Source: Pseudarthrobacter sp. PS3-L1 (GTDB lineage: Bacteria; Actinomycetota; Actinomycetes; Actinomycetales; Micrococcaceae). From it: a stretch of 64,000 bases of DNA. Where the stretch lies: the NCBI RefSeq assembly GCF_030063285.1, contig NZ_JASISU010000002.1:310001-374000 (forward strand), given 5' to 3'. Every line of letters starts with the position of its first letter. Positions within the stretch are counted from its first letter, which is position 1. The notes under the pieces were generated by a model that ran no database searches, was not told the DNA's origin, and saw only the letters and a program-made list of their open reading frames with translations. Positions 1 to 11,521 of this stretch are shown one piece after another. Both the position numbers and the translations under genes were made by a program.

Positions 1-27
1 AGTCCAGCCCAGCAAGGAGACCACCCG

Positions 28-1389
28 ATGAGTACGCCCACCGGCACCTATCTGATCAGGGGTGCGGCCATCCTTGGCGGCGCCACCGAAGACCTTCTCA
101 TCCGCGACGGCATCATTGCGGCCAGGGGAATCGACCTGCAGCAGTCCGCTGCCACAGGGACCGCGGAATCTCTTGATGCGGGGCTCACAGTGATCGACGG
201 CACCGGGCTTGTGGCGCTTCCTGGCATGGTGGATATCCATACACACCTTCGCGAGCCGGGCCGTGAGGATGCTGAGACAGTGGAAACGGGAACACGCGCT
301 GCTGCGCTCGGCGGGTATACGGCAGTCCACGCCATGGCCAACAGCAACCCTGTCGCCGACACTGCAGGCGTTGTTGAACAGGTCCACAGCCTGGGCATAT
401 CTGCCGGGTGGGTGGACGTGCGTCCCGTAGGCGCAGTGACAGTGGGACTGGCCGGAAAACAGCTTGCCGAACTTGGTGCCATGGCCGACTCCCGCGCTGG
501 CGTGCGGGTTTTCTCCGACGACGGGATTTGTGTCCACGATCCGGTGCTGATGCGCCGGGCCCTTGAATACGTCAAGGCGTTCGACGGCGTCGTAGCCCAG
601 CATGCGCAGGAACCTCGGCTTACCGAGGGCGCGCAGATGAACGAGGGCGAGGTTTCCTCGGTCCTTGGACTGGCAGGGTGGCCTGCAGTCGCGGAAGAGA
701 GCATCATTGCCCGCGATGTCCTGCTGGCACAGCATGTAGGCTCCCGCCTGCATATCTGCCATGTGTCTACAGCGGGATCCGTGGAGCTCATCCGCTGGGC
801 CAAGGAACGCGGCATCAACGTCACTGCGGAGGTCACACCCCACCATCTCCTCCTCACGGACGACCTGGTCCGCAGCTACGATCCCGTCTACAAGGTGAAC
901 CCACCGTTGCGCACGGACGCCGACGTCCAGGCACTCCGCGCGGGTCTTGCCGACGGCACCATCGACGTCATTGGCACAGACCACGCGCCGCATCCCAGCG
1001 AGCACAAGGAGTGCGAGTGGGCCCAGGCGGCCATGGGCATGACAGGACTGGAGACAGCCCTGTCGGTAGTGCAGGAGACAATGATTGAAACGGGCCTCAT
1101 GACGTGGGCAGATTTCGCACGCGTCACCTCCACGGTTCCGGCCCAGATTGGTCGCGTGGCAGACCAGGGTCGCCCGCTTGAGGTAGGCGAGCCTGCCAAT
1201 ATTGTGCTGGTCGATCCGGCAGCGCGCTGGATCGTTGACCCCGCAGCCATGGCCACCATGGGACGCAATTCGCCGTTCAGGGGACTGGAACTCCCTGGCC
1301 GTGTGATTGCAACGTTCTTCCACGGTCACCCCACAGTGCTGGCGGGTGCACTGAATACACCCCGGCGCATTCTGGGAGGGGACGCCTGA
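28..1389 (+). CDS. pyrC: Dihydroorotase
   Basis: Cytosolic zinc enzyme of de novo pyrimidine synthesis; it closes N-carbamoyl-aspartate to dihydroorotate. The 453-residue protein has the amidohydrolase signature DIHTHLREPG near residues 69-78 (metal-binding HxH), a DDG segment near 163-165, and GTDHAPH near 318-324, which carries the catalytic aspartate. Length fits class I dihydroorotases. The ATG follows AAGGAGA by 9 bases. Its stop overlaps the next ATG (TGATG), so it is translationally coupled to the PH-like gene and then carA. pyrB is expected just upstream, outside the window. Identification is firm. Confidence 0.97.
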   Translation: MSTPTGTYLIRGAAILGGATEDLLIRDGIIAARGIDLQQSAATGTAESLDAGLTVIDGTGLVALPGMVDIHTHLREPGREDAETVETGTRAAALGGYTAVHAMANSNPVADTAGVVEQVHSLGISAGWVDVRPVGAVTVGLAGKQLAELGAMADSRAGVRVFSDDGICVHDPVLMRRALEYVKAFDGVVAQHAQEPRLTEGAQMNEGEVSSVLGLAGWPAVAEESIIARDVLLAQHVGSRLHICHVSTAGSVELIRWAKERGINVTAEVTPHHLLLTDDLVRSYDPVYKVNPPLRTDADVQALRAGLADGTIDVIGTDHAPHPSEHKECEWAQAAMGMTGLETALSVVQETMIETGLMTWADFARVTSTVPAQIGRVADQGRPLEVGEPANIVLVDPAARWIVDPAAMATMGRNSPFRGLELPGRVIATFFHGHPTVLAGALNTPRRILGGDA

Positions 1390-1907
1390 TGGATACCCGT
1401 CTCGTCTCAGGCCTCTTCACCCTGGTGCTGGTAGTTGTTGCCCTTGGGCTGATCTGGCTTGGCTGGCGTAACCGGCTCAAGCGACAGTCAGACGTCGCGG
1501 CCCTGCCAGCACTTCCGGAAGATCCCGGGACCGCTATGGCCAGCTCCGAAGGCCAGTATGTCTCCTCCACAACTGCAGGGGACTGGCTGGACAGGATTGC
1601 TGTCCACAGCCTCGGGATCCGCACCAACGCAACCCTTTCGGTCCACCCCGACGGTGTCCTGTACCTCCGGTCAGGTGCGCCGGACATCTTCATTCCTGCC
1701 AGCCAGCTGACAGGAGTCCGCAAGGACAGCGGCATGACAGGCAAATTTGTTGAAAAAGACGGACTCGTCATTGTGAGTTGGATCCTGGGCACCCACGAAC
1801 TCGACACCGGGTTCCGCAGCCGTTCCAGTACGGACCGTGACTCCATCTTTGACGCCCTCCAGGAATTGATCGCGGCAGCATCGGCCGATCCCGCTAGTGG
1901 AAAGTAA
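1389..1907 (+). CDS. PH-like membrane-anchored protein of the pyr operon
   Basis: Small protein of 172 residues with one N-terminal membrane helix (about residues 7-24, [17 protein letters not shown]) and a cytoplasmic remainder. From about residue 60 the pattern of short beta strands ([25 protein letters not shown]) resembles the PH-like domain often annotated in actinobacterial pyrimidine operons between pyrC and carA. No catalytic motif is visible. It is sandwiched without gaps between pyrC (1-base overlap) and carA, so it is co-transcribed with the pyrimidine genes. Its role is unknown; a scaffold or membrane tether is only a guess. Confidence 0.85.
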   Translation: MDTRLVSGLFTLVLVVVALGLIWLGWRNRLKRQSDVAALPALPEDPGTAMASSEGQYVSSTTAGDWLDRIAVHSLGIRTNATLSVHPDGVLYLRSGAPDIFIPASQLTGVRKDSGMTGKFVEKDGLVIVSWILGTHELDTGFRSRSSTDRDSIFDALQELIAAASADPASGK

Positions 1908-1911
1908 CGCA

Positions 1912-3126
1912 GTGACAGACTCAGCAGTGACAGAAACAGGCACCACGGCGCCGGCCATCCTGATCCTCGAGGACGGCCGGGTGTTCCGCGGTCGAAGCTA
2001 CGGCGCCCTCGGCACCACGGTCGGCGAAGCAGTGTTTTCCACCGGCATGACCGGCTACCAGGAGACCATAACGGACCCCTCCTATGCCCGCCAGATAGTG
2101 GTCCAGACAGCACCGCACATAGGCAATACGGGAGTAAATACCGACGACGCCGAATCCCGCCAAATCTGGGTTGCCGGCTATGTGGTCCGTGACGCTGCCC
2201 GCCGACCTTCCAACTGGCGCTCCGAGAGATCCCTCGACGAGGAGCTCGTGGAACAGGGAATTGTGGGCATCCAGGGCGTTGATACCCGTGCCATCACGCG
2301 CCACCTGCGCGAGCACCGGACCATGCGGGCGGGTATCTTCTCCGGTCCGGCAGCCGAGGTACCAGTGAAGGAACTTCTCTCAACGGTTCTTTCCAGTGCC
2401 CCTATGGAAGGCGCCCAGCTCGCCGAAGAGGTCAGTATTGACACAGCGTACGTTGTGGAGCCTGCCGATCACGGGTGGACTGGTGCGGCCCGCCTCACTG
2501 TGGCTGCCGTTGACCTTGGCATCAAGGCAATGACTCCCATCCGCTTGGCTGAGCGCGGGGTTCGCGTGCATGTCCTCCCGGCGAGCAGCACTCTTGCTGA
2601 AGTCCAGGCAGTCAACCCGGACGGATTCTTCATGTCCAACGGCCCCGGCGACCCTGCCACCGCAGATGCGCAGGTTACCCTGCTGCAGTCCGTCCTGGAT
2701 GTAAAACTGCCCTATTTCGGGATCTGTTTCGGTAACCAGATCCTTGGCCGGGCCCTTGGCTTTGGCACCTACAAGCTCAAGTACGGCCACCGCGGAATCA
2801 ACCAGCCCGTCCTGGACCGACGCACCGGCAAGGTGGAAATCACGTCCCAGAACCACGGATTCGCCGTCGATGCCCCCCTTGACGGTTCCCCGGAAGCTCC
2901 CGAAGCCCGCTATGGCCGCGTCGAGGTCAGCCACATCAGCCTCAACGATCACGTGGTGGAGGGCCTTGCCTGCCTCGATATTCCCGCGTTTTCGGTCCAG
3001 TACCACCCTGAGGCGGCTGCCGGACCCCACGATGCTGCATACCTGTTCGATCGGTTCATCGACCTGATGGAAGCAAACCAGAACGGCCAGCGCCCCACCA
3101 CCACCAACACTGAGGACACCAAGTAA
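1912..3126 (+). CDS. carA: Carbamoyl-phosphate synthase small subunit
   Basis: Glutaminase subunit that supplies ammonia to CarB for carbamoyl phosphate, used for pyrimidines and arginine. The 404-residue protein has an N-terminal CarA domain and a C-terminal class I amidotransferase domain. The nucleophile cysteine lies in [12 protein letters not shown] and the catalytic His/Glu in QYHPEA. I chose GTG 1912 because GGAAAG lies 7 bases upstream and it begins just after the preceding stop. GTG 1897 is an in-frame alternative inside the previous gene. The stop overlaps the carB ATG (TAATG), implying coupled synthesis of the two subunits. Confidence 0.96.
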   Translation: MTDSAVTETGTTAPAILILEDGRVFRGRSYGALGTTVGEAVFSTGMTGYQETITDPSYARQIVVQTAPHIGNTGVNTDDAESRQIWVAGYVVRDAARRPSNWRSERSLDEELVEQGIVGIQGVDTRAITRHLREHRTMRAGIFSGPAAEVPVKELLSTVLSSAPMEGAQLAEEVSIDTAYVVEPADHGWTGAARLTVAAVDLGIKAMTPIRLAERGVRVHVLPASSTLAEVQAVNPDGFFMSNGPGDPATADAQVTLLQSVLDVKLPYFGICFGNQILGRALGFGTYKLKYGHRGINQPVLDRRTGKVEITSQNHGFAVDAPLDGSPEAPEARYGRVEVSHISLNDHVVEGLACLDIPAFSVQYHPEAAAGPHDAAYLFDRFIDLMEANQNGQRPTTTNTEDTK

Positions 3127-6100
3127 TGCCCAAGAGAACTGACCTCAAGAGCGTCCTGGTCATCGGCTCCGGGCCGATCGTCATCGGCCAGGCGGCAGAA
3201 TTCGATTACTCCGGTACCCAGGCACTGCGAGTCCTTAAGGAAGAGGGCCTGCGGGTCATCCTGGTCAACTCCAACCCGGCCACCATCATGACCGACCCCG
3301 AGTTTGCTGATGCGACCTACATTGAACCCATTACCCCCGAGGTGGTGGAAAAAATCATCGCCAAGGAGCGTCCCGACGCCATCCTGCCTACCCTCGGCGG
3401 CCAGACCGCACTCAACACGGCCATTGCGCTGGACAAGAACGGCGTGCTGGACAAGTACAACGTGGAGCTGATTGGCGCAAACATTGCCGCCATTGAGCTC
3501 GGCGAAGACCGTGAAAAGTTCAAGGGCGTGGTGGAGCGCTGCGGTGCCGAATCTGCACGCAGCCACATCATCCACACCCTTGACGAGGCCTTTGCCGCAG
3601 CGGAGGACCTGGGGTACCCCATGGTTGTCCGCCCGTCTTTCACCATGGGCGGGCTGGGGTCCGGACTTGCGTATGACGAGTCCGATCTGCGCCGCATTGT
3701 GGGCCAGGGACTGCAGTACAGCCCCACCAGCGAGGTCCTGCTCGAAGAGAGCATCCTGGGCTGGAAAGAATACGAGCTCGAAATGATGCGGGACAAGAAC
3801 GACAACGTCGTGGTGGTCTGCTCCATCGAGAACTTCGATCCGGTGGGCGTCCACACGGGCGATTCCATCACCGTTGCTCCGGCGCTGACACTGACGGACC
3901 GCGAATACCAGCGCCTCCGTGACATCTCCATTGCCGTGATCCGCGAGGTAGGCGTCGATACCGGTGGCTGCAACATCCAGTTCGCCGTAGAGCCCGACAC
4001 GGGACGCGTTGTCGTCATTGAGATGAACCCCCGCGTATCCCGTTCCTCCGCACTGGCGTCAAAGGCGACGGGATTCGCGATCGCCAAGATCGCCACCAAG
4101 CTGTCCCTTGGCTACACCTTGGACGAGATCCCCAACGACATCACGCAGAAAACGCCCGCTTCTTTTGAACCGACGCTCGACTACGTGGTGGTCAAGGTTC
4201 CGCGCTTTGCCTTTGAGAAGTTCCCGGCAGCCGATGACACGCTGACCACCACCATGAAGTCCGTGGGTGAGGCGATGGCCATGGGCCGAAACTTTACTGA
4301 AGCCCTCCAGAAAGCACTGCGCTCCCTGGAGCAGAAGGGCTCGCAGCTTGATTTCACTCCCGTCCCCGCGGGGGAGGTTGCGGAGCTGATCGAGAAAGCC
4401 AAGCGGCCCACCACTGAACGCCTGCACCAGGTCCAGCGTGCCCTCCTGGGCGGCGCCACCCTGGAACAGCTCTTCGAGGCGACCAAAATCGATCCATGGT
4501 ACCTGGACCAGTTGCAGCTGTTGAACGAGATTTCCAACGAAATCCGCCAGTCCTCAGCCCTGACCCAGGCAATGCTTGAGCGGGCCAAACGGCACGGTTT
4601 CTCCGATGAACAGATCGGTTCCCTGACGCATAACTCTGAGGCAGTGGTGCGGGGAGTGCGCCAGGCCCTGGGTATCCGCCCCGTCTACAAGACAGTGGAC
4701 ACCTGTGCTGCAGAGTTTGCGGCCTACACGCCCTACCACTACTCCTCCTATGACGAGGAAGATGAAGTGGCGATGCACGACAAGCCCTCCATCCTGATCC
4801 TGGGCTCCGGGCCCAACCGGATTGGACAGGGAATCGAGTTCGACTACTCCTGCGTCCACGCCTCCATGGCACTCCGTGAGGCCGGCTACGAAACAGTCAT
4901 GGTCAACTGCAATCCGGAGACAGTGTCTACTGACTACGACGTCTCCACCCGCCTGTACTTCGAGCCGCTGACCCTTGAGGACGTCCTTGAGGTCATCGCT
5001 GCCGAGGAACGCACCGGCGGAGTTATGGGGGTCTTTGTGCAGTTGGGCGGACAGACGCCACTCAAGCTCGCCCAGCAGTTGGCCGACGCCGGTGTCCCCA
5101 TCCTGGGCACCTCACCCGAAGCCATCGACCTGGCAGAACACCGGGGAGCTTTTGCCCGCGTGCTGGACGAAGCTGGCCTGGTGTCCCCGAAGAACGGCAC
5201 GGCCGTGTCCTTCGATGACGCAAAGACCATAGCGGACGAGATTGGCTACCCTGTGCTGGTGCGCCCCTCCTACGTCCTGGGTGGACGCGGTATGGAAATC
5301 GTCTATGACGAAGCCAACCTCTCGCGGTACATCGCCAATGCCACCGAGATCACCCAGGCGCACCCGGTCCTGATCGACAGGTTCCTCGAGGATGCCGTTG
5401 AGATCGACGTTGATGCACTCTTTGACGGCACCGACATGTACCTGGGCGGCATCATGGAACACATCGAAGAAGCGGGCATCCACTCCGGTGACTCCGCGTG
5501 CGTGTTGCCCCCGATCACGCTGGCTGGCAACGTCCTGGACCGCGTCCGAACCGCCACCCGGGCCATCGCAGAAGGTGTGGGTGTGCGCGGCCTGATCAAC
5601 ATCCAGTTCGCTCTTGCCTCGGATGTCCTGTACGTGCTGGAAGCTAACCCGCGTGCTTCCCGGACGGTTCCTTTTGTCTCCAAGGCAACGGGCGTCCAAA
5701 TGGCCAAGGCTGCAGCGCTGATCGGCACCGGCGTCACAGTGCAGCAGTTGCGCACCGAGTACGCCATGCTCCCTGAGACGGGGGATGGTTCTACGCTGCC
5801 CATCGACGCGCCGGTCTCCGTCAAGGAAGCGGTGCTGCCGTTCAGCAGGTTCCGCACGCCCGAAGGCACGGTAGTGGACTCGCTCCTTGGGCCGGAGATG
5901 CGTTCCACAGGTGAGGTCATGGGTATTGACAAGCACTTCGACACAGCTTTCGCAAAGAGCCAGGCTGCTGCGAACAACGCACTGCCCACCGAGGGTAAAA
6001 TCTTCGTCTCCGTTGCGAACCGGGACAAGCGCTCGGTCATCATGGGTGTCAAGCGGCTCTCCGATCTCGGTTTTGAGATTGTTTCCACCGGAGGTACCGC

Positions 6101-6440
6101 CGATGTGCTGCGCCGCAACGGCATTGCGGCAAGCCCAGTCCGCAAGGTCGCAGAAGGTTCGTCCGCAGAGGGTGAGGGCACCATCGCCGACCTCGTCATT
6201 GCCGGAGAAATTGATATGGTCTTCAACACACCCTCGGGTGGGGAGGCCCGCAGTGACGGCTATCAGCTGCGTGCAGCTGCAACGTCGATCGGCATTCCCT
6301 GCATCACCACCGTGGCTGAATTTAATGCCGCGGTGCAGGCTATTGAGGCACTCCGCACGTATGAGTGGTCGGTGACGAGCCTGCAGGAGCATGCGGCTGC
6401 CCTTGCCGCATCACAGAAGGCTGCCGCACTCCATGCCTGA
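3126..6440 (+). CDS. carB: Carbamoyl-phosphate synthase large subunit
   Basis: Synthetase subunit of carbamoyl-phosphate synthase: it phosphorylates bicarbonate, adds ammonia to give carbamate, and phosphorylates again. The 1104 residues show the duplicated ATP-grasp layout. Each half begins with a related segment ([20 protein letters not shown] near residue 11; [20 protein letters not shown] near 556), and each contains a glycine-rich loop ([15 protein letters not shown]). A C-terminal MGS-like allosteric domain begins near residue 955 ([10 protein letters not shown]). Full length and intact. The last 8 bases overlap pyrF. Confidence 0.98.
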   Translation: MPKRTDLKSVLVIGSGPIVIGQAAEFDYSGTQALRVLKEEGLRVILVNSNPATIMTDPEFADATYIEPITPEVVEKIIAKERPDAILPTLGGQTALNTAIALDKNGVLDKYNVELIGANIAAIELGEDREKFKGVVERCGAESARSHIIHTLDEAFAAAEDLGYPMVVRPSFTMGGLGSGLAYDESDLRRIVGQGLQYSPTSEVLLEESILGWKEYELEMMRDKNDNVVVVCSIENFDPVGVHTGDSITVAPALTLTDREYQRLRDISIAVIREVGVDTGGCNIQFAVEPDTGRVVVIEMNPRVSRSSALASKATGFAIAKIATKLSLGYTLDEIPNDITQKTPASFEPTLDYVVVKVPRFAFEKFPAADDTLTTTMKSVGEAMAMGRNFTEALQKALRSLEQKGSQLDFTPVPAGEVAELIEKAKRPTTERLHQVQRALLGGATLEQLFEATKIDPWYLDQLQLLNEISNEIRQSSALTQAMLERAKRHGFSDEQIGSLTHNSEAVVRGVRQALGIRPVYKTVDTCAAEFAAYTPYHYSSYDEEDEVAMHDKPSILILGSGPNRIGQGIEFDYSCVHASMALREAGYETVMVNCNPETVSTDYDVSTRLYFEPLTLEDVLEVIAAEERTGGVMGVFVQLGGQTPLKLAQQLADAGVPILGTSPEAIDLAEHRGAFARVLDEAGLVSPKNGTAVSFDDAKTIADEIGYPVLVRPSYVLGGRGMEIVYDEANLSRYIANATEITQAHPVLIDRFLEDAVEIDVDALFDGTDMYLGGIMEHIEEAGIHSGDSACVLPPITLAGNVLDRVRTATRAIAEGVGVRGLINIQFALASDVLYVLEANPRASRTVPFVSKATGVQMAKAAALIGTGVTVQQLRTEYAMLPETGDGSTLPIDAPVSVKEAVLPFSRFRTPEGTVVDSLLGPEMRSTGEVMGIDKHFDTAFAKSQAAANNALPTEGKIFVSVANRDKRSVIMGVKRLSDLGFEIVSTGGTADVLRRNGIAASPVRKVAEGSSAEGEGTIADLVIAGEIDMVFNTPSGGEARSDGYQLRAAATSIGIPCITTVAEFNAAVQAIEALRTYEWSVTSLQEHAAALAASQKAAALHA

Positions 6441-7326
6441 TTCGGTGATTCCTGTACCAACCCCCAGCCGGGAGTCCTTTGGCTCCCGGCTCGGGTTGGC
6501 CATGACCCAGCGTGGGCCCCTGTGTGTCGGAGTTGATCCCCACCCCGGGCTCCTGGCCGCCTGGGGACTGAATGACGACGTCGAGGGGTTGCGGACATTC
6601 TCACTGACGGTCCTTGAAGCTGTGGGGCAGCTTGCTGCAGCGCTAAAACCACAGGTGGCGCTGTACGAGCGCCACGGCTCCAGGGGGATGGCTGTCCTTG
6701 AGGAGTTCCTCCAGGCTGCCAGATCGGCGTCGGTCCTCACCATCGCCGATGCCAAGCGGGGGGATATCGGATCGACCATGGCCGCATATTCGGATGCCTG
6801 GCTTCGCGATGGGTCGGCATTGGCAGCGGACGCCGTCACGCTGAGCCCCTATCTAGGTTTCGAGTCGCTGCGTCCTGCCCTGGACCAGGCTGCCGAGTCG
6901 GACAGGGGTGTGTTTGTGCTCGCGCTGACGTCCAACCCTGAGGGCGCTTCGGTCCAGCACGTGGGCGGGACTGACTCGGTTGCTGGCCGGATAGTCAGTG
7001 CCGCAGGGGAGGAGAACAGACGAAACCGCACGGCGCCATCCCAACGGGAAACATCCGGCCACGCGCTGGGTTCTGTGGGCCTTGTCGTCGGTGCCACGGT
7101 GGGCTCTGCGCTGACAGATCTGGCCCTGGACCTGAGTGGGCTCAACGGGCCTATTCTTGCCCCCGGGCTGGGTGCACAGGGTGGAACTGCAGCTGATCTC
7201 CGGAAGACCTTCGGATCTGCGTACTCCCAGGTTCTGGCAACCTCCAGCAGGGATATCCTCAGTGCCGGTCCACACGCAGCAGCGTTGAAGGCAGCGACAC
7301 AGCGCACCCTCGACCCCCTCACCTGA
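6433..7326 (+). CDS. pyrF: Orotidine 5'-phosphate decarboxylase
   Basis: Final step of UMP synthesis, decarboxylating OMP. The 297-residue form matches the long actinobacterial type. The catalytic [10 protein letters not shown] motif is present around residues 107-116, with [11 protein letters not shown] near the N terminus. I take ATG 6433 rather than the earlier in-frame start at 6391, which would add 14 residues of carB-overlapping sequence. With ATG 6433 the overlap with carB is 8 bases. It closes the pyrC-carA-carB-pyrF run. An insertion near residues 190-215 ([14 protein letters not shown]) looks like a surface loop. Confidence 0.95.
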   Translation: MPDSVIPVPTPSRESFGSRLGLAMTQRGPLCVGVDPHPGLLAAWGLNDDVEGLRTFSLTVLEAVGQLAAALKPQVALYERHGSRGMAVLEEFLQAARSASVLTIADAKRGDIGSTMAAYSDAWLRDGSALAADAVTLSPYLGFESLRPALDQAAESDRGVFVLALTSNPEGASVQHVGGTDSVAGRIVSAAGEENRRNRTAPSQRETSGHALGSVGLVVGATVGSALTDLALDLSGLNGPILAPGLGAQGGTAADLRKTFGSAYSQVLATSSRDILSAGPHAAALKAATQRTLDPLT

Positions 7327-7425
7327 TTCACCGGTGGCCTGCCCCGCCGGGCACCTGACGGCGGGTGTGGGAACCCCACCTGCAGGAACTGTGGTTTGGT
7401 GGCACGACTGATTGTCACTGAGCCA

Positions 7426-7454
7426 TTGATTTGCAGGCATCCCGGGAGTAGGTT
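7426..7454 (+). promoter_or_regulatory. Candidate promoter for mihF
   Basis: TTGATT (7426-7431) and TAGGTT (7449-7454) are separated by 17 bases and lie 54 bases before the mihF ATG, in a 181-base gap after pyrF. This fits a housekeeping sigma promoter that would let mihF-gmk-rpoZ be transcribed independently of the pyrimidine genes. Visual match only. Confidence 0.35.
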
Positions 7455-7507
7455 CAACGAAAGACCGCAAGGGGAGCGGACCCTACGACGATGCGGGAGA
7501 TGGACCC

Positions 7508-7825
7508 ATGACCCTCCGGCCCCTGACCACCGAGGAACGCAGTGCCGCTCTTACAAAGGCTGCCGCCGCCAGGGCAACCCGCGCGGCACTGAAGGAGCGG
7601 CTCAAGAGTGGCGAATTGAGTATCACCGAGATGCTTGATCTCTCGGCAACTGATGACGCCCTGGCACGGCTGCGCGTTGTGGAACTCCTTGAGGCCCTTC
7701 CTGGCATTGGGAAGGTCCGTGCCAGCGCCATTATGGAGCAGTTGGGAATCGCGAGGTCCCGACGGCTCCGGGGCTTGGGCATTCACCAACGCCGAGCGCT
7801 GGTAGATTTTATAGACGCAAAGTAG
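7508..7825 (+). CDS. mihF: Integration host factor, actinobacterial type (mIHF)
   Basis: Nucleoid-associated DNA-binding protein of 105 residues, structurally unrelated to HU/IHF of enterobacteria. The N-terminal helix region (TTEERSAALTKAAAARATRAALKERL) leads into a helix-two-turn-helix segment, LLEALPGIGKVRASAIMEQLGI near residues 60-81, which is the diagnostic motif of this family. It binds and bends duplex DNA with little sequence preference. Position between pyrF and gmk is conserved in actinobacteria. The start is ATG 7508, with GGGAGA upstream. Confidence 0.94.
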   Translation: MTLRPLTTEERSAALTKAAAARATRAALKERLKSGELSITEMLDLSATDDALARLRVVELLEALPGIGKVRASAIMEQLGIARSRRLRGLGIHQRRALVDFIDAK

Positions 7826-7870
7826 GGCCGCCGCAATTCTGGCCCGGCATCCGTCGCTGCAAAGGAATAC

Positions 7871-8443
7871 GTGAGCAAGAATCCCGGACTGACAGTCCTC
7901 GCTGGCCCCACCGCAGTAGGTAAGGGCACCGTTTCCACCTACATCCGTGACAATTATCCTGAGGTGTGGCTCTCTGTGTCGGCCACCACCAGGGCGCCAC
8001 GTCCGGGCGAGGAGGACGGCGTCCACTACTTTTTCAAGGGTCGTGAAGAATTCGAATCGCTGGTTGCCGAGGGAGACTTCCTGGAGTGGGCAGTTGTTCA
8101 CGGCCAGAACACGTATGGGACGCTGAGAAGTACTGTCAACCAGGCCATCGCCGACGGTCGCTCGGTCCTTTTGGAAATTGACCTGCAGGGTGCCCGCCAG
8201 GTCAAGGAAGCGCTGCCTGACGCCAATTTTGTCTTCCTGGCGCCACCGTCCTGGGACGAATTGGTCCGTCGGCTTGTGGGCCGCGGCACGGAAAGTGCCG
8301 AAGAGCAGCAGCGGCGGCTGGAAACCGCTAAACTGGAACTTGCCGCTGAACCGGAGTTCGATCACACAGTCGTTAATGACGACATTCGCCGGGCGGCAGA
8401 CGAACTTGTTTCACTCATGGGGCTGATTCCTCACCCACGCTAG
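7871..8443 (+). CDS. gmk: Guanylate kinase
   Basis: Phosphorylates GMP to GDP with ATP. The 190-residue protein has the P-loop [13 protein letters not shown] near residues 10-22 and the GMP-binding segment [19 protein letters not shown] near 35-53. Length is normal. GTG 7871 follows AAAGGA at good spacing. It sits 45 bases after mihF and 40 before rpoZ, so one transcript is likely. Confidence 0.96.
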   Translation: MSKNPGLTVLAGPTAVGKGTVSTYIRDNYPEVWLSVSATTRAPRPGEEDGVHYFFKGREEFESLVAEGDFLEWAVVHGQNTYGTLRSTVNQAIADGRSVLLEIDLQGARQVKEALPDANFVFLAPPSWDELVRRLVGRGTESAEEQQRRLETAKLELAAEPEFDHTVVNDDIRRAADELVSLMGLIPHPR

Positions 8444-8483
8444 CGCGTGGCCCGGGACTGCCCGCTAGAACTTTGGAGAATTC

Positions 8484-8744
8484 GTGTCTACGAACCTTGA
8501 AGGCATCATCAACCCGCCGATCGATTCGCTGCTTGAGGCAGCCGATTCTAAGTACGGACTGGTGATCTTTGGTGCCAAGCGCGCACGCCAGATCAACGCC
8601 TACTACGCGCAGCTGCACGAGGGCCTCTTTGAGTACGTCGGACCCCTGGTCGACACCAAGCTGAACGAGAAGTCCCTTTCCATCGCGCTGCGTGAAATCA
8701 ACGAGGGCAAGTTGGTCTCGACGCCTATCGAGTCCGCAGAGTAG
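8484..8744 (+). CDS. rpoZ: DNA-directed RNA polymerase omega subunit
   Basis: Small assembly subunit (86 residues) that supports folding of the beta-prime subunit. The sequence has the omega core ([34 protein letters not shown]). The [12 protein letters not shown] stretch is the conserved helix that contacts beta-prime. The start is GTG 8484, with a GGAGA-like site 5 bases upstream. The gmk-rpoZ-coaBC order is the standard arrangement. Confidence 0.96.
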   Translation: MSTNLEGIINPPIDSLLEAADSKYGLVIFGAKRARQINAYYAQLHEGLFEYVGPLVDTKLNEKSLSIALREINEGKLVSTPIESAE

Positions 8745-8784
8745 TCAAAGCCGCACATTGACGATTGTTGCTGACGGAGCCTAA

Positions 8785-10035
8785 GTGCGAATAGTCCTCG
8801 GAGTCGGGGGAGGGATAGCTGCCTACAAAGTGGCGTCCCTCCTCCGACTTTTTACTGAATCCGGCCATGACGTCTCCGTCATTCCCACGGAGGCGTCCAC
8901 GCGCTTCGTCGGAACGGCCACCTGGGAGGCCCTCTCCGGCAATCCTGTGACCAACAGCGTGTTTGACGCTATCCCACAGGTCAACCACGTCCGGTTGGGG
9001 CACGAAGCCGATCTGATAGTGGTCGCGCCGGCAACGGCTGACATTATGGCCCGGGCTGCTTCCGGCCAGGCCAACGACCTCCTGACGACCACCCTGCTGA
9101 TGGCACACGGGCCTGTCCTCTTTGCTCCGGCAATGCATACGGAAATGTGGCAGCATGCGGCCACGCAGGCGAACGTTGACACGCTCCGCAGGCGGGGCAT
9201 CCATGTGCTCGAGCCGGCCGTAGGAAGGCTGACAGGCTCTGATTCCGGTCCGGGCCGCCTTCCGGAGGTAGCAGACATTTTCGCAGCTGCCATGGCGCTC
9301 GTCGAGCCTGACGCGATGGCGACACAAACACTGGCAGGCGTGCGGGTTACCATCAGCGCCGGCGGTACCCGGGAGCCGCTGGACCCGGTCCGTTTCCTAG
9401 GAAACCGGTCGTCCGGGAAACAGGGTGTTGCACTGGCCCAGGCAGCCCTGGCGGCCGGTGCAACCGTTCGCCTCCTGGCGGCGCACCTTGATGTAGCACC
9501 CCCCGCCGGCGTCGAGGTTGTCCCGGTGGAAACTGCCCTTGAACTTCGGGACGCCGCACGTGCTGCATCCCGGGAATCCGATGTTGTCATCATGGCGGCA
9601 GCCGTCGCTGATTTCAGGCCGTCAGCTGTCTCGGAGCGCAAGATCAAAAAGCGCGACGATATTGCGGACCCCACCATCACCCTGGTCCGTAATCCGGACA
9701 TCCTCCAGGAACTGGTCCAGTTGCGCAGTGAGACCAACCGGCGCCAGCTGATTGTCGGATTTGCTGCCGAAACCGGTGATGCGGACGCGGATGTCCTGAC
9801 CTATGCACGGGCCAAACTCCAACGCAAAGGCTGCGACCTCCTCGTGGTCAACCACGTGGGGCCGAATCGCGTCTTTGGCCAGGACACCACAGCCGTAGTC
9901 ATCCTTGCAGCCTCCGGCTCCGAACCTCAGGAGGCAACGGGCACCAAGAAGGACGTCTCAACGGTGATCATCAATCGCATCGTGGACGAACTTCGCAGTG
10001 TTCCACCTCGTCATCAGCCTGACCAGGAGCCCTGA
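8785..10035 (+). CDS. coaBC: Bifunctional phosphopantothenoylcysteine decarboxylase / phosphopantothenate-cysteine ligase
   Basis: Two consecutive steps of coenzyme A synthesis in one polypeptide of 416 residues. The N-terminal flavin-dependent CoaC half shows GVGGGIAAYK at the start and the AP-MH loop (FAPAMHTEMW near residues 113-122). The C-terminal CoaB half begins near residue 185 (VRVTISAGGTREPLDPVRF) and contains NRSSGKQG and the KIKK segment near 289. GTG 8785 is preceded by CGGAG. Full length. Confidence 0.96.
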   Translation: MRIVLGVGGGIAAYKVASLLRLFTESGHDVSVIPTEASTRFVGTATWEALSGNPVTNSVFDAIPQVNHVRLGHEADLIVVAPATADIMARAASGQANDLLTTTLLMAHGPVLFAPAMHTEMWQHAATQANVDTLRRRGIHVLEPAVGRLTGSDSGPGRLPEVADIFAAAMALVEPDAMATQTLAGVRVTISAGGTREPLDPVRFLGNRSSGKQGVALAQAALAAGATVRLLAAHLDVAPPAGVEVVPVETALELRDAARAASRESDVVIMAAAVADFRPSAVSERKIKKRDDIADPTITLVRNPDILQELVQLRSETNRRQLIVGFAAETGDADADVLTYARAKLQRKGCDLLVVNHVGPNRVFGQDTTAVVILAASGSEPQEATGTKKDVSTVIINRIVDELRSVPPRHQPDQEP

Positions 10036-10110
10036 GCACCTCCTCCGGCATGTCTCGACGCGAGAAGAAACATCCCGCAGACTCCAATTTCCAACCAGTA
10101 AGGTAGTTGA

Positions 10111-11343
10111 GTGACTTCACCGCTGCACACCCCCGCGTCCCAAGCAGTTTCGCCAGCCCTCAGGCTCTTCACCTCGGAGTCTGTCACAGAAGGCCATCCT
10201 GACAAGATCTGCGACCAGATTAGCGATGCCATCCTAGATGCGCTGCTCGCAGCGGACCCAGATTCACGCGTCGCTGTGGAAACGATGGCAACAACAGGCT
10301 TGGTCCATGTCGCAGGCGAGGTCACCACCAACGCCTATGTCGAGATTCCCCAGATCGTCAGGGACACCATCCTGGGCATCGGCTACGACTCCTCAGCCAA
10401 CGGGTTCGACGGCGCCCGGTGCGGTGTCTCGGTGTCGATTGGGCAGCAGTCCAATGACATCTCCGGCGGAGTGTTCAATTCCCTCGAGTCCCGTGAGGGG
10501 CGCAACGTGGACGCCTACGACCTGCAGGGAGCAGGCGATCAGGGCATCATGTTTGGCTACGCCAGCGACGAGACCCCCACATACATGCCTACCCCAATCT
10601 GGCTTGCGCACCGCCTGTCAGAGCGGCTGACGAAGGTAAGGAAAAACGGCCATCTTGCCTACCTGCGTCCTGATGGAAAGACGCAGGTCACCATCGGCTA
10701 CGACGGGGACAGGCCCATTTCCGTCGAGACCGTTGTGATTTCCAGCCAGCACGCCGAAGGCACTAGCCTGGACCAGCTCCGGGCCGATCTCGCCTCCGAG
10801 GTCATCGATCCCGTGATGGCCGAGTCCAACCTGGATCTTTCGCGCACTGCCAACATCCTCAACCCTGCAGGCGAGTTCGTCATTGGCGGGCCAGTGGGCG
10901 ACGCAGGGCTCACCGGACGCAAGATCATTGTCGATACCTACGGTGGCTTTGCCCGCCACGGCGGAGGCGCCTTCTCCGGCAAGGATCCCTCAAAGGTGGA
11001 CCGGTCTGCTGCCTACGCCATGCGCTGGGTTGCCAAAAACGTTGTGGCAGCAGGTCTGGCAAAGCGAGCGGAAATCCAGATTGCGTACGCCATTGGCCAG
11101 GCCCGTCCGGTGGGGACCTATGTCGAGACGTTTGGTACCGAAACGGTTGATCCTGCAAAGATCAGTGCTGCAATCGCGGAGATCTTCGATCTGCGCCCAC
11201 GGGCCATCATTGACGCCCTGGACCTCCGCCGTCCCATTTACTCCCGGACCGCCGCACACGGCCACTTCGGCCGCGAGGAGCCAGATTTCACCTGGGAGCG
11301 CCTTGACCGCGTTGATGCGTTCAAGGCCTTCTTCAACGCCTAG
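10111..11343 (+). CDS. metK: S-adenosylmethionine synthetase
   Basis: Makes S-adenosylmethionine from methionine and ATP; tetrameric cytosolic enzyme of 410 residues. Visible family blocks are [20 protein letters not shown] near residues 16-35 (ATP and Mg binding), [12 protein letters not shown] near 143-154, and the phosphate loop [19 protein letters not shown] near 290-308. The start is GTG 10111 after an AAGGT site. The 75-base gap upstream is too short for a SAM riboswitch and shows none. Confidence 0.97.
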   Translation: MTSPLHTPASQAVSPALRLFTSESVTEGHPDKICDQISDAILDALLAADPDSRVAVETMATTGLVHVAGEVTTNAYVEIPQIVRDTILGIGYDSSANGFDGARCGVSVSIGQQSNDISGGVFNSLESREGRNVDAYDLQGAGDQGIMFGYASDETPTYMPTPIWLAHRLSERLTKVRKNGHLAYLRPDGKTQVTIGYDGDRPISVETVVISSQHAEGTSLDQLRADLASEVIDPVMAESNLDLSRTANILNPAGEFVIGGPVGDAGLTGRKIIVDTYGGFARHGGGAFSGKDPSKVDRSAAYAMRWVAKNVVAAGLAKRAEIQIAYAIGQARPVGTYVETFGTETVDPAKISAAIAEIFDLRPRAIIDALDLRRPIYSRTAAHGHFGREEPDFTWERLDRVDAFKAFFNA

Positions 11344-11411
11344 GACCGTGCGTCAGGAAAACTGACATACCCTGGCAGCTGTGTCAGGGGTGTGTGATTG
11401 GCTTGCAGTTG

Positions 11412-11440
11412 AGGGGCCGGCTGACCCGCCGGTCCCTTTT
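11412..11440 (+). terminator. Rho-independent terminator after metK
   Basis: A 10-pair stem (11412-11421 with 11428-11437, one G-U pair) and a 6-base loop, followed by a short run of T (11437-11440). It lies between metK and the chosen priA start, which argues against starting priA upstream of it. Confidence 0.7.
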
Positions 11441-11521
11441 GCCATTAACGGTTTTTCCTCCAAGCGTTTCAGTGGCTCACGGTCTCCCAGGGCCCAGATT
11501 TTTATCGCACGGAAGGCAGGC

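Noticed and set aside
5112-6392. 426-codon open frame on the minus strand
   Set aside because: Lies wholly inside carB on the other strand, has no recognisable domain and is a by-product of high-GC codon bias.
10036-10110. Possible SAM riboswitch before metK
   Set aside because: Only 75 bases, with no stem arrangement matching known SAM riboswitches.
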